A stretch of DNA of 64,000 bases from Paragordius varius. Its lineage: Eukaryota; Nematomorpha. Positions within the stretch are counted from its first letter, which is position 1; each line of letters begins with the position of its first letter. The notes beneath the pieces were generated by a model, which saw only the letters and a program-made list of their open reading frames with translations, was not told the origin of the DNA and did no database searches. Location: positions 9,734,001 through 9,798,000 of the forward strand of contig OZ176054.1 in NCBI GenBank assembly GCA_964247055.1. The letters run 5' to 3'. Both the position numbers and the translations under genes were made by a program. Of the stretch, positions 23,325 to 34,107 are shown piece after piece.

Positions 23325-26180
23325 CTTCGAATCATTTCGAAAAAGGGGAGCCGGAACCGGGATGGATTCCAGACGGTGGAACCGGAATTAGCCTGGTTTC
23401 TTTGAATTTAAAAATGGAAACGGGGTAAAATTTGTATCCTGATGGTGTTTAGAACAGGTTCCATTTAGGTTCCTGAATTTTCATTTAATTATCATTATGC
23501 AAGGCATAAACCAAAATATCAACATTCGTAAATCAAAGCTTAGTTTATCATAAAAAGTCAAATGTATAAGTAAGGTAGGTTGTAAGTTTATTGTATTAAC
23601 AATTGTATCTATTGAAGAAATATTTATTTAACTATAATGCATGATTGTACAAAGCAATTCATACTGCTTCTCAGATCTCAATATATAAAATTTAGCGCGG
23701 AGCCGTAATATGTACCGCTAAAACCCTAATGATATAATTTTATTATGTTTGAATCCGTGGTCCATTTTTTTTCGTTATGGTTTATAAACGCTATAGTTTA
23801 TGGTTTTTTACTAGATTCATTAATTTATAAGGTAAATTTCTTAATCTATATATTTTAAACAGGGTAAATAATATGTGTTTCATCAAGTATCAAAGTCAAG
23901 ATTATCAAAAAAGTTGTCAACATGGTAATAATGTTTCTATTTGTTATGAGTTAAAATATTATCTGATCAATTTTCGTGAATATGATAATTAAACAAAAAA
24001 TTCAAAACCATGATGGTCATATCATTTTGATCGGAAACTAGAAAATTTTTATGCAAATATTACATTATATTACCAGGTATTCTCAAAGATTTTTTCAAAA
24101 AATAAAAATTATAAAAAAATCATTTCTCAAACTTTTTCGCCGCCATTTTTATTCTTTAATTTATAAAAATCCCTAATTTAATAGGCAAATAAATACTATT
24201 ATGGTTAGAAAATGATAATTAATTTTATTAAGCTTTCAGGTTGTATTTTAACAGCAAAAGCATGATATTGATTAATTTTAAAATCAGCTATACAAAAGGT
24301 GCCTTTCGGATTGTCAGCCCCGATAATAATCATTGAGCTATGGACCATGTAAAAAAAGGCTGTCCCGGCACTTGTACATATTTAGTTGATGTTTTAATAA
24401 CTGTCAAATCAGAACGTATAAAATATTTTAATCTTCAGTAAGTTATCTGGATTTATAATTAGTAATAAAGGTAGAGGTCCAGTAAAAATAAGGGAAAGGC
24501 AATCAATTATTTTAAAAACCGGTGGATCTTTAGGAATTTATATTTTTAACATTCCATGAAAGATTTATATTCAATCATTTCTAACTGATTTACATAGTTT
24601 AACAAGTAAGAACGTCAGATGGAACTGGCAAGAAAAAATTTGGAAAGCAGCAAAGGAATTGTTAAGGTAACAAGCGTTTTTAACACCATACAATCCGGCT
24701 ACAGTCATGTGGCAAATAGTGAAAGGAAAACTATTGCATATGGTTCCAGAAAGTGTAGTACCGCAAAACTCAATCTACAATAGAAAGGGAATTAAAGGCT
24801 ATTGTTTTTGCATTAGAAATGTTTCATAGTTTTTATGATAGAAAGTTTGAAATTTTATCAGATTACTTACCACTTGTTAGGTGTATCAATAGGGATAGAG
24901 TTTTGAAAGTAATTTAGAATGCGAAAGTTTTAAGATGGGTTAATACACGGAATAATAGTGATTTTTAATTAAGTTATCAGGCGGGTCCGAAAAATCGAGC
25001 TTACTTGTCAAGATTCCCCGGATAAGATACTGTTACAATCTAGATGCATTAAATGGTAACGAGACATCTAAGGTTTCAAAATTGTCATAACGTTCATTTA
25101 AGTCGAGATTATATCCGAGCAGAGACAGTTAGGATGAAATTTCGCAAATCAAGGCGATTCATAATCAAATGGGAGCAATGTTGAGTTGGTTAAGTTTACG
25201 AATTGGAAAGGAGAAACTTTATATCTATACGGATTGTTAAGTTTAAACAATCGAATCATAACAGACGAGTGTGGTTAATTATTTGTACAGCTGTCATAAT
25301 AATGTGGAAACGATAAAAGCGATGGCAAACGTGTTATTGGCCAAAGTTAGAGAATGACCTAGTAAGAATGTATAGTCAATCTAGGTCGTGTCAAGTAAAC
25401 AAGTTAAATCTATGGGAAAACCCTACATAATGGGATCCTAATGATGTAATAAGGGAGCGCATCACATTGATATAGCTGGTTCGGTTGATGGTTATTTCTG
25501 GTTGTTGCTTATTGACAGTCAAAGTGGTCAGAAAGGTTTATGTTAAAAAGAGTTACTTCGGTAAATGTATTACACAAACTCGAGGAAACCTTTGCCAGGT
25601 TTAGGTTTCCGAAGACGGTTAATAATTCGTATTTTATGTCAACTCTGACAACCTGGGGATCAAAAACATTAGGTGACAATAATATTGATAAAATAAGTGA
25701 GAGTAATGGGGATAATACTGGCAATAATGACAATATTAATAATAAAAGTCCTATCAAGCGTCGTTACCCTAAGATTATTTACCGGAAGCCGGTGCGGTTC
25801 TCATAAGGATGTAATGATGTTATATATAAATGAGTTTTTATTTAAGTTTTTTTCAGGATACAAATTGTAGTAATGATAATATATTCTAATTAGTTATACA
25901 TTTTTTATTATGATACAGATACCGTATCCATTAGTTTATACAATTGTATGTATCATGCAAATACCGTCATGGATTAGCTTTATTTTATATTTAATTGTCA
26001 TGCAAATTACCTTCAAAGAAAATTGTATATATATAGCTCTATTTTTCTAATAAATGCTTATCATTTTCATATACTATCTCTATGATCTAACCTAATATAT
26101 TAAATATGATGATCCAGAACCTGGCGGTTTCTGGGGAAAGCTGAAACCTCGGTTCCGTTTAATCTCAGGACGGGTTCCTG
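23325..26180. mobile_element. Possible hAT-related ends flanking an LTR fossil
   Basis: CAGGGCTTCG with nearby GGAACCGG repeats at 23330-23480, and inverted GGAACCC/GGAACCG repeats at 26110-26175, resemble the ends of the 18043-18679 MITE family. A Ty3/gypsy fossil lies between them. No target duplication was established. Confidence 0.3.
24480..26095 (+). mobile_element. Ty3/gypsy LTR-retrotransposon fossil (pol fragments)
   Basis: Fragments in family order resemble the reverse transcriptase/RNase H junction (LTPYNPATVMW; ELKAIVFALEMF; SYQAGPKNRAYLSRFPG) and the integrase core (HKLEETFARFRFPKTV). The stretch up to about 26.1 kb contains AATAAA-type signals and may be LTR-derived, but no matching second LTR was seen. 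It is clearly broken with many changes and looks old. Confidence 0.75.
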
Positions 26181-26649
26181 CCCCTCGGTCTATGTTCAAA
26201 GCGTCAAATAGTTTTTGAAGTTTACTGATATAATATTAAAATGCGAATAATCTTTATTATATAAAAAATATAATTATTGTTTTCTATCTTACACGCTTTA
26301 AAATTATATTATAATTTGTTGCATACTATTTAAGCTTATTAATATTCTAGAAATTAGCTAAAAAATGGTTTATGTGAATTCTCACTATCGAAACAATGAC
26401 AGAATTCATTATATATTTTTTCAACCGATTATTTCCGTTTATTGTTTTATTTAAATATATCCAAGCTAATGATAGTATAAACTATGTATACATTTTTAAA
26501 ATGTACTTTATCCGATATCATTTTTAATTATTATTTCGCATTTTAGACATAAATATATTAGAAGCTTTTGTTAGCCTTGGCCCCCATTATTCCAAATAAA
26601 AATCATCTATTTTCTTACCGAGAAAATATAATATAAATTTAGCTGCTAC

Positions 26650-26682
26650 CTGTATTTCCTGGTTTGGATATATCGTCAGGTT
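26650..26682 (-). CDS. Micro-exon S1, 33 nt
   Basis: Acceptor TTTTTAAAG, donor GTAGCA after ATACAG, phase 1-1, encoding PDDISKPGNT. The matching sites in array units 2-4 keep the acceptor and a similar peptide (for example AFSPGNA) but have CT or GC in place of the donor GT, so only this copy looks spliceable. Confidence 0.5.
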
Positions 26683-26750
26683 CTTTAAAAATTTTAATAG
26701 AATAAAATTAATATTGTTACAATAGCCATTTAATTATATTTATTATTTAC

Positions 26751-26798
26751 TCGAGGGTAAATTTCTCACATTTGTATCCACAAATTTTTCTTCCTGAT
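26751..26798 (-). CDS. Micro-exon T1, 48 nt
   Basis: Acceptor TTTTGTAG, donor GTAAAT after CTCGA, phase 1-1, encoding QEEKFVDTNVRNLPS. It is paralogous to T3 (27456-27500), T5 (28022-28072) and a dead copy, T2, near 27.1 kb. The intron to S1 is 68 nt. Confidence 0.6.
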
Positions 26799-27455
26799 CT
26801 ACAAAAGTAAATATAGCAATATAATTAAATTAAATTAAATATAGTTTTTTATTACTATTTCATTCATTATTCGCATTTTTATAATCAAACGAATTTAAAA
26901 CAATTTTTGGGTTCTGACATCAATGTGACCCATTTTTTCACATTTTGTTTATCTTTTGAATGAAAATGGATACAAAATTATATATAATTTATGTAGTATC
27001 ATAAGCGGTATTTCCGGATTCGTCGGCTTTAAAAATTTTAATAGAATAAAAGTAATTTTCTTAAAATAGCCATTTCATATTTCTATTCATTTACTCAATG
27101 GTAGTTTTTTCACATTTGTATCCACAGATTTTTCTGCTTGATTTACAGTTTAATATAATAATAAAATAAATGAAATATATATTACTATTTGGGCCATTTT
27201 TACATTAAATTCGCATTTTTTCACAATCAAATGTTTATTAAAAACAATTTTGAATTCTAAATCAATGTTGACCCATTTTTTCGAATTTATTTTTTTATCT
27301 TTTGACTGTAAAATCGATACAAAAATATTTATAATTTATATAGTATCATTAGCTGCATTTCCCGGTGAGAATGCATCTTTGGCTTCTTCAAAAATTTTAT
27401 TAGAATAAAATTTTTTTCTTAAAATAGCCATTTCATATTTCTATCTATTATTTAC

Positions 27456-27500
27456 TCCATGGTTTCTTCACATTTGTAGCCACAGATTTTTCTGCTTGAT
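27456..27500 (-). CDS. Micro-exon T3, 45 nt
   Basis: Acceptor ATCTGTAG and donor GTAAAT after CATGGA, phase 1-1, encoding QAEKSVATNVKKPW. It is three nt shorter than T1 and still in frame, which supports selection on the frame. Confidence 0.6.
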
Positions 27501-28021
27501 CTACAGATTATTATAATAATACAATTAAATTAAATATATTTTTTATTGATATTTCATTCTTAATCACATAAAAATCTTTTTTTGCAATCAAATAATTAAA
27601 AATAATTTTTGGGTTTTGACTCAATGTTGGCACATTTTTGGTATTTTTTTCTTTTGACTGTAGGATCGATACAAAATATATATAATTTAGTAATATAATA
27701 GCTGTATTTCCGGGTTTGAATGCTGGGTTCTTTGAAATACTTAATAAAATTACAGTAAAAAAATACAGACAAAACGTAAAGAAAGAAACAAATTTTTTAT
27801 CATAAGATCGACTCTTTTTAAATGATTTTTTAAAATACTGATTGTTTTAAATTGCGAAGTTTCAATCGAGATGTATATTACATATTCTATCTATTTCACA
27901 ATTTTAATTAAATAATTTATTTGGGACGAGAAAGTATGGATTTTTTTAAAATATTTGTCGTTATGTCTTTACGTTTTGTTTGGAAATAATTATATTCCAA
28001 AAACAATGCGTAATAATTTAC

Positions 28022-28072
28022 TCGTTTTCTGTAGATTTTTCTTATTTATATTGGTAGATTTTTGTGATCGAT
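28022..28072 (-). CDS. Micro-exon T5, 51 nt
   Basis: Acceptor GTTATAG, donor GTAAAT after AACGA, phase 1-1, encoding RSQKSTNINKKNLQKT. This is a diverged relative of T1/T3 outside the clear array, suggesting repeated rounds of exon duplication. A 64-nt intron separates it from exon R. Confidence 0.5.
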
Positions 28073-28136
28073 CTATAACATACATAAATTTAATAAACAA
28101 ATGAATAAATTTTTTGTCATGTCTATTGCAAATTAC

Positions 28137-28184
28137 CTTCTTCTTTTGGTACGTCTTCGTTGGGTCGATTCTCCGAAAGTTTGA
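28137..28184 (-). CDS. Micro-exon R, 48 nt
   Basis: Acceptor CTTTAG, donor GTAATT after AGAAG, phase 1-1, encoding KLSENRPNEDVPKEE, an acidic disordered-looking linker like its neighbours. Confidence 0.55.
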
Positions 28185-28464
28185 CTAAAGTAAATTATAT
28201 TCTAAAAATAATACTTATATAAATTGGAATAGAAAATTTTTTATTCCGAGTCTGAATTAAGTTGGAAAAAATTTTGTCACCCAGCAAATGTGCATAAACC
28301 AAATTGCTATGAATAATCGTGTAAAAATAGTATAAAAATTATTTCCTCAAAATTGATTCGAAAGCTACATGAAGGATCCAATTAAATGCGCAGGTAAGGA
28401 TAAAAAGGTTTTTTTGAAGCAAATAAATCATAAAATAAATTTGACGCAATATTTTAAATTATAC

Positions 28465-28659
28465 TCCGTTTCCGGTCAGGTTCTTCTTCTGAGGAAGAAT
28501 CATCAGGGTTTAAAGTGTCACGATTCCTATTTGATGGCCCTGCACATTTAATAATAAATTGATTCATACCAGGTTCTTCATCAACGGTGAATATGGGGTT
28601 ATTCGCATCTATGTTTAGCTCACTTTCAGTTAGTATATCGGGCATATTATTATTCAAAT
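28465..28659 (-). CDS. Exon Q: acidic linker exon
   Basis: 195 nt, phase 1-1, acceptor ATTCTTAG and donor GTATAA after CGGA. The 64 codons include NNNMPDILTESELNIDANNP, FTVDEEPGMNQFIIKCAG and LNPDDSSSEEEPDRKR. Acidic and serine-rich, with a basic RKR at the end that might be a protease site. The antisense plus-strand frame at 28369-28551 is a shadow. Confidence 0.7.
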
Positions 28660-28731
28660 CTAAGAATATTAAAATTTAGCGTAGAGATTTTGGCTGTAAA
28701 CAAAATATCCTAAATTATCAAAAACTTATAC

Positions 28732-28752
28732 CGTATTGAATTCCTTCAATCT
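28732..28752 (-). CDS. Micro-exon X, 21 nt
   Basis: Acceptor TATTTAG and donor GTATAA, phase 1-1, encoding IEGIQY. It is consistent with the chain but short enough to be chance. Confidence 0.35.
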
Positions 28753-29136
28753 CTAAATATTAGAGTTAGTTAAAAACATTTTCAATGTTATGAAATTTTC
28801 AATGACCAAAGTATATGACCACAAATATATTTACGCTTCAGATATTTTTTATTGGTATTGTAAAATATTTTATAACACTTAAAGAAAAATAAATTGTAAC
28901 CATCCAAATTTAAAGATATTGCTTAAGGAGCCAATTTAAATTTTTGTGATCTCAAAGATTGAGTTATTTATATTTGTTAATTGTAGGACAAACCATAAAA
29001 ATTAATTATTAACAATCTCCATTTAATATTTTACAATACAACATAAAAAAATTATATAGAAAAACTTCCGAATCTGCAGTTATACTTAGTTGATTATTGG
29101 GTCAGAAACAATAAAATATGTTTCAGTTTTAATTAC

Positions 29137-29163
29137 CTGAATTAAAATAATCCGGTTCTTCAC
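29137..29163 (-). CDS. Micro-exon P, 27 nt
   Basis: Acceptor TTTTATAG, donor GTAATT after TTCAG, phase 1-1, encoding EEPDYFNS. It sits in a three-exon cluster with O and N, separated by introns of 30 and 29 nt. Confidence 0.55.
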
Positions 29164-29193
29164 CTATAAAATTTTACTAAGTAAAAAGTATAC

Positions 29194-29223
29194 TTAAGTT
29201 ATCGATCCAATCATCCATATCCG
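29194..29223 (-). CDS. Micro-exon O, 30 nt
   Basis: Acceptor ATTTTTCAG, donor GTATAC, phase 1-1, encoding DMDDWIDNL (acidic). Its flanking introns are 29164-29193 (30 nt) and 29224-29252 (29 nt), both with GT and AG ends. Confidence 0.55.
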   Translation of the reverse strand, partial: RIWMIGSIT

Positions 29224-29252
29224 CTGAAAAATATATAATCATATATCAATAC

Positions 29253-29279
29253 CGCCAGGGTTCTGTGAATTCATAAGTT
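29253..29279 (-). CDS. Micro-exon N, 27 nt
   Basis: Acceptor AATTTTAG, donor GTATTG after TGGCG, phase 1-1, encoding LMNSQNPG. First of the N-O-P cluster in transcript order. Confidence 0.5.
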
Positions 29280-30411
29280 CTAAAATTTAAAAATATATTT
29301 AATATATTTACATGTTAATCAGAGTGTGTCAAAATCGGGGTCTGCTTTATGTGTTTTCAAAGATCATTTCAATAAAAGGGTGTTTTTTAAAAAAGAATAA
29401 ATAATAACGCTAAATAAAAGAAAATAACGCAAGATCAAAATTCAAAGTCGTTTTTTGGTTTTATTTGGACAAATTTATTTTTGTACCTTTTTAATAATAT
29501 CATAAACACAGAATAAATCAAGCAAAATATGTTTATTTAAATTTGTTTTGTCACATCCTAAATTAATAAAGCATCAATCATATGAAATTAAGTGTAATTA
29601 TCTTATATTATAGGCGATCGGTAAATTTATAAACATTTAAAACTAGCCAATTGGCCGTGAATGTGCATGCATAGCAAAATTTTTTTAAATTTGTATTTTA
29701 CCCCATAAATAACTTTTCCGTATATTACTACATTTTGACATAAAAAGATCAATGTTTTTTAGTGATTATAAAAATTTTTTCTCACAGACCTAATACAGTT
29801 TAACGATATAACTATATTTATAGAAAATCGATTATAAAATATAGCATAAATAACAGATTTTCATTTGAACGAAGCAAAAAAATAGTTTCGCAAAGCACCT
29901 TTTTATTAGCAATGAATGGGGTTTCAACTTTTGTACGTCAAATAAAAATATTTAAATTTTCTCGATTTTTAATAAAGCTACATAAATCTAATGATATTCA
30001 ATGTTAAGAGGTTTTGATGCTCTTTGTAATGATTAACCCCAAATTTTATTTTTAAGTTTAAAAACGTGCATAAAAGGTATTTTGATAGAATCTTGATATA
30101 CATGGAAATTCATACGTTTAATATATTAACTTTAACAAAAATGTGAGATGAAGCTATTAAAATGATATCGATTTTTTATAATAAAATGGATCTAGAGTTG
30201 ACTAAAGTAATATGCTTGTGAATACAGACTAACAGACATAAATTAGCAGCTAGCATTTTAAGGGATACTAATGAATTAAAGATATAACATAAAACCAATT
30301 TAGTAAAATTTATTTTTTATCTAAAATAATTATTATTTTATTTGGAAATTTTGGAATGATTAAGCAACGTGTGTCTGTATAGTAATCGGTGAATATATAT
30401 TTGTATAATAC
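29280..30411. other. AT-rich intron-like stretch
   Basis: No gene, repeat family or convincing micro-exon recognised. On the minus strand it lies between micro-exons Y and N. Confidence 0.4.
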
Positions 30412-30432
30412 CTTGGTATTCATTGTCTTGAT
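30412..30432 (-). CDS. Micro-exon Y, 21 nt
   Basis: Acceptor TGATTAG and donor GTATTA after CCAAG, phase 1-1, encoding QDNEYQ. Acidic, as expected for this part of the chain. Tentative because of size. Confidence 0.35.
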
Positions 30433-30829
30433 CTAATCATAATTAAAGCATAATTTTAATGTTGCAAAGTAAAAATTTAATATTATTTTTCGTTTTTAAA
30501 ATTTGTACATAAATGTGAGTATTTCTATATATATAATATATAGTTTAAGAATTGATAAAAATATAGTAAAAAATATAAATATAAAATTATCATATCGAAT
30601 TTATATGTGAATTGGCATATAATCAGGATGTATAATATGTTATCCAAAAGCAGAATCTATAACATTTTTTATTAACATAGTTTTTTATTTGAAAAATAAA
30701 TATTTAAAATCTCAACAATGGTCCAGCATATATAGTAGATATAGTGATAAGTTTTAGCGGTTTTGTTAAACATTTAGATAATTATTTTATAAAATATCAC
30801 ATTTCGCCCATCTCACAGGTAAAATATAA

Positions 30830-31760
30830 ATGCCTTGCAAGATCAAGTTTTTTTCAACGTCTTTATTGAAGTGCTGCTGTGCGATATGCCCCATTGATGC
30901 GAAGTTTTATTTGTCCGATGGCGCCAGGTGAAGAATTTCAGCTGAGGCGAAAATTCCTTTTGAAGATATTTCAATGTTTTTCACTGGTTATCCATGCGAA
31001 GCGGAGCAACGTCATGTAGATACTTAACCTTTTCTAGTCAATTTCGGTCGTTTCTAATTGGCATAGGTAATATGACTATTTTTCGATAGCGTTTTGTTTA
31101 TTAACCATTTCAACGGTTTTTAAAACAATATATTGAGTCTCACACCAGGCACAGAGAACGGTTGTCTTGCAAAGCGATTTGGAAAACGGATTGAGTATAT
31201 GTGAAAGCCTCTATTTTTCCGCTTTGCCATTACAAAATAAAGCCATTTCTAATTACCCTTCCGAGTGTGATTATTCGTGACATTTAAACAGTATAACATA
31301 TTTTTTGGCGATTTTTGATTTATGTTTCCTCAAACTATATGGGCCGCAATTACCGATATCCTTTTTGCGCGTAAACTGTTGATTATTTTTTGTGATAAAA
31401 TAATCTGCCAATCGTTGTTAAGTTTGAGTATGGGTCATCCTCCATTACATTTGCACTTATGCGTGTGAGAAGATGTGGGATCTCATAGAGCGCTCACGCT
31501 TCTTCACATGAACACAACTTTTAATATTTCAAAACCATGTTTAGCATGTGTTAGTCAATATATCACCATATGTTTATGCGAGCAAACGATAACTTTCAAC
31601 ATTCTTTCTCTAGCGATCTGTGCCGCAAACGTCTTTTTTAGTCACAAAGTTTACTTAATTACTCAATGATAAAATAAACAAGTTTTCGTCAAACCAATTT
31701 GTGTGGTGTCGTAAAGTGCAAATTGGGGTCTGTAATAAAGTAAGTCACCGTACTTTTCGC
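30830..31760 (-). mobile_element. Mariner transposon relic
   Basis: On the minus strand, fragments match mariner transposase in order. A KTTVLCAWCETQYIV segment is like the family's strand around the second catalytic Asp. Near the C-terminus, ILHLAPSD is followed by ASMGHIAQQHFNKDVEKNL, like the PPYSPDLAPSD...HF motif. The frame is heavily disrupted. Base composition is noticeably less AT-rich than the flanks. Terminal repeats were not resolved. Confidence 0.6.
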
Positions 31761-31843
31761 TTTGGTCTTTTTTAACCGGTGACATATCACTCTACCTGAT
31801 ATTACGATTAAAATAATACATTAGATTTTTCTAAAATTTTTAC

Positions 31844-31996
31844 CCCAATCTACTGGCGGGTGTAATAATACATCATTAATGTCAGCATTGAGAGATGCGG
31901 GGGAAAGCCGACCTGGATCCTCATCTATTATTACTTCAACATTTTCGATAAATATCCCTAAGTCTTCTTCATCTTCGAGTTCGACATTCTCAATAT
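31844..31996 (-). CDS. Exon L: acidic exon
   Basis: 153 nt, phase 1-1, acceptor TATATTTAG and donor GTAAAA after GATTGGG. The 50 codons include ENVELEDEEDLGIFIENV, IIDEDPGRLSPASLNADIND and VLLHPPVDW. The other two frames hit stops at once. Strongly acidic. It resembles exons Q and M in composition but not in detailed sequence. Confidence 0.7.
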
Positions 31997-32621
31997 CTAA
32001 ATATATATATATATATATATTGTGAATAAATTCGTTAAAGGGTTTAAGTCTATTTCATATTAAGATTATTGTAATGACGTTTCATTTTTATAATTTAGCG
32101 AGTACCCAATTAAGTCTAATTTTATGAAAAAGGTGTATTTTAAATATAAGAGAGGTCACATATTGGATAATATTAATAGTCCATAAACAAGAACTGAATA
32201 GTTAGAAATATGTTTTGGCTCTGGTCCAAGCCAATTCCACATAATTTAACATAACAGTTCTTCTACAAATTGTCAAAAATTTATACAGTTTATTTGCATA
32301 TTGTTGCCACTGTTTGTTTATACATAGTTTAGTTATTTAAATTTATTTTGAAGATATAGGGAAAATTTAAATATTTATAAGTTCTCTCCTAAAATCTAAA
32401 TAATTCTACTTTATCCAATTTTTATTATTAGATTGTAAATATTGAAGAAAATATTTTATACAATTTTATTTTATCGCTAAGCATTCGTTATTGATAATTT
32501 AGAAAAAATAAAGAGACACGATTATACTGGATTCATTACATATAATTATATATTATAATTTATCTTAATATAATTTTGATATTAATACTAAAGATTATGA
32601 AATAAATATAAGTTTAAATAC
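31997..32621. other. AT-rich intron-like stretch with a short TA tract
   Basis: Contains a TA tract at about 32002-32021 and otherwise nothing recognisable. It separates exons M and L. Confidence 0.4.
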
Positions 32622-32669
32622 CCAAATCGTCAATAGCTTCTTCGGGATCCGGGGGATTAAAAAAATTAT
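32622..32669 (-). CDS. Micro-exon M, 48 nt
   Basis: Acceptor CTATTTAG and donor GTATTT after TTTGG, phase 1-1, encoding NFFNPPDPEEAIDDL. First acidic exon of the chain in transcript order. Confidence 0.55.
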
Positions 32670-33009
32670 CTAAATAGGCAACACATATTTTTAGAATGAT
32701 TATTTACCCAGAGCTTGTTAAAATTAAAACTTCTAATCTATGATTTTGCTCGAAATTAAAATATTTTTAAAATTAAATTATTTATCTGATAAAAAATCAT
32801 ATTGACAAATTATTGATTGTATTTCATGAATATAAAATTACAGCAAATATTATTCATCTGTGTTTGCAGTTGTATTTGATATTCTAATTAGATTATGCAA
32901 GTTTAATTGAAAATATGCTTTTTATATAAATTTAAAGAGATTAAGTTTGCATTGCATGTTTTTGAGTAATTGCCGAATATCATAAACAAATAGAAATATT
33001 GGTTTAAAG

Positions 33010-34099
33010 CAGGGTGTCCAACAGTCGGTTGCGGAACCACTTATGGCTCTTTGAAAATTTAAAATGGCTCTTTAAAAAAAATTGAAAAAATCTTTATTTG
33101 CAAAAAGTTTAATTTTTGAGTGGCAATGTAAGGTTTTGAAAAAAATTTATTAAGTTAAAATTTTAAATTGTTTTTTGCATAAAATTTTTTTATAATATTT
33201 TTTATTATTTTTCATCATAATCATTTAATCATTTATTTTATAATCTATAGATCTTTAGAATACTTGCCACTGGTAAATTTTGGTAAATTTGGTGAAAGAG
33301 CCATATTTTAAAAAAACAGTGCCATTTTTAATATAGCAATACCTCTATAATTGGAGTTATAAATTTCGTACTCGAAAATATTTGGAATTAAATTTTTTTA
33401 TTCATTTAGTGAAAGAGCCCTATTTCTGAAAACCACAGTCTCATTTTTTGATTGAATTAAATTTTTGTCAGCAAATTGAAGATAATGTATTCAAAATATC
33501 TATTCTTCAATAGATCTTTAAATTTTATATGCTTTAAACCAGATGATTATATGAAAATAACTATTTTCTAACCACCTGGGTCATTGTAAAAGGAATATGT
33601 TCAAATCTATGTGAAACAAGCAGTGTGTTAATATTGATCTTAATTAAAACGGATTATTTTTTAATACAATCAAAGATTACTCTGTAGCCCATAACGTATA
33701 TTTTTAATATAATCTTTAATATATTTAAAAATTGCATGCTTAACACAGTTCAGCAGGTATTAAAGTGTAGGTTTAAGTGGTCTTCTGTGAAAATATTCAT
33801 CCATTACTCGAAGAGAATTCTTTGTGATATATACTATATTTATGCTTTCATCAATGACATATTTAAAAAATTAAGTTTGATTTGCCATGCATTAATTTTT
33901 TGTTATATTAGTACAATCTAACAGCAAATTTAGCAATAATGTAATTACAGTTACTTTGTCTTTATATGAAAACTAACGCATCTATATGTATATATAATAA
34001 ATTTATTTGATACTTATGTCTTGATAAATATTAATTCAAATGTGGCTCTTCGGATTGGGTTCGAAAATATGGCTCTACAAGCCATTTTAGACACCCCTG
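33010..34099. mobile_element. Non-autonomous hAT element
   Basis: Starts CAGGGTGTCCAACAG and ends AGACACCCCTG. Flanks GTTTAAAG (33002-33009) and GTTTAAAT (34100-34107) match at 7 of 8 bases. The interior has repeated TGGCTCTT or AAGAGCC motifs near both ends and in the middle, and no transposase. 1,090 bp. Confidence 0.85.
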
Positions 34100-34107
34100 G
34101 TTTAAAT

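Larger units (their letters stand above)
26640..27760 (-). repeat. Tandem array of about 350-bp units each carrying two micro-exons or their relics
   Basis: Unit landmarks recur near 26650, 27007, 27356 and 27708 (TGTATTTCC with a following GGTTCTTTAAAAATTTTAATAG), spacing about 350-360 bp. Further shared blocks are AATAGCCATTTCATATTTCTAT, CACATTTGTATCCACAGATT and GACCCATTTTTTC. Each unit has an S-type and a T-type micro-exon site. Some copies keep splice signals (S1, T1, T3) and others have lost them (S2-S4 donors, T2 acceptor). The last unit is partial. Confidence 0.8.

Noticed and set aside
27007-27140. Array copies S2 and T2 as functional micro-exons
   Set aside because: S2 lacks a donor GT and T2 lacks an acceptor AG, so they are listed only as relics within the array.
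28369-28551. Plus-strand frame of 60 codons
   Set aside because: Antisense to exon Q, which has better splice signals and composition.
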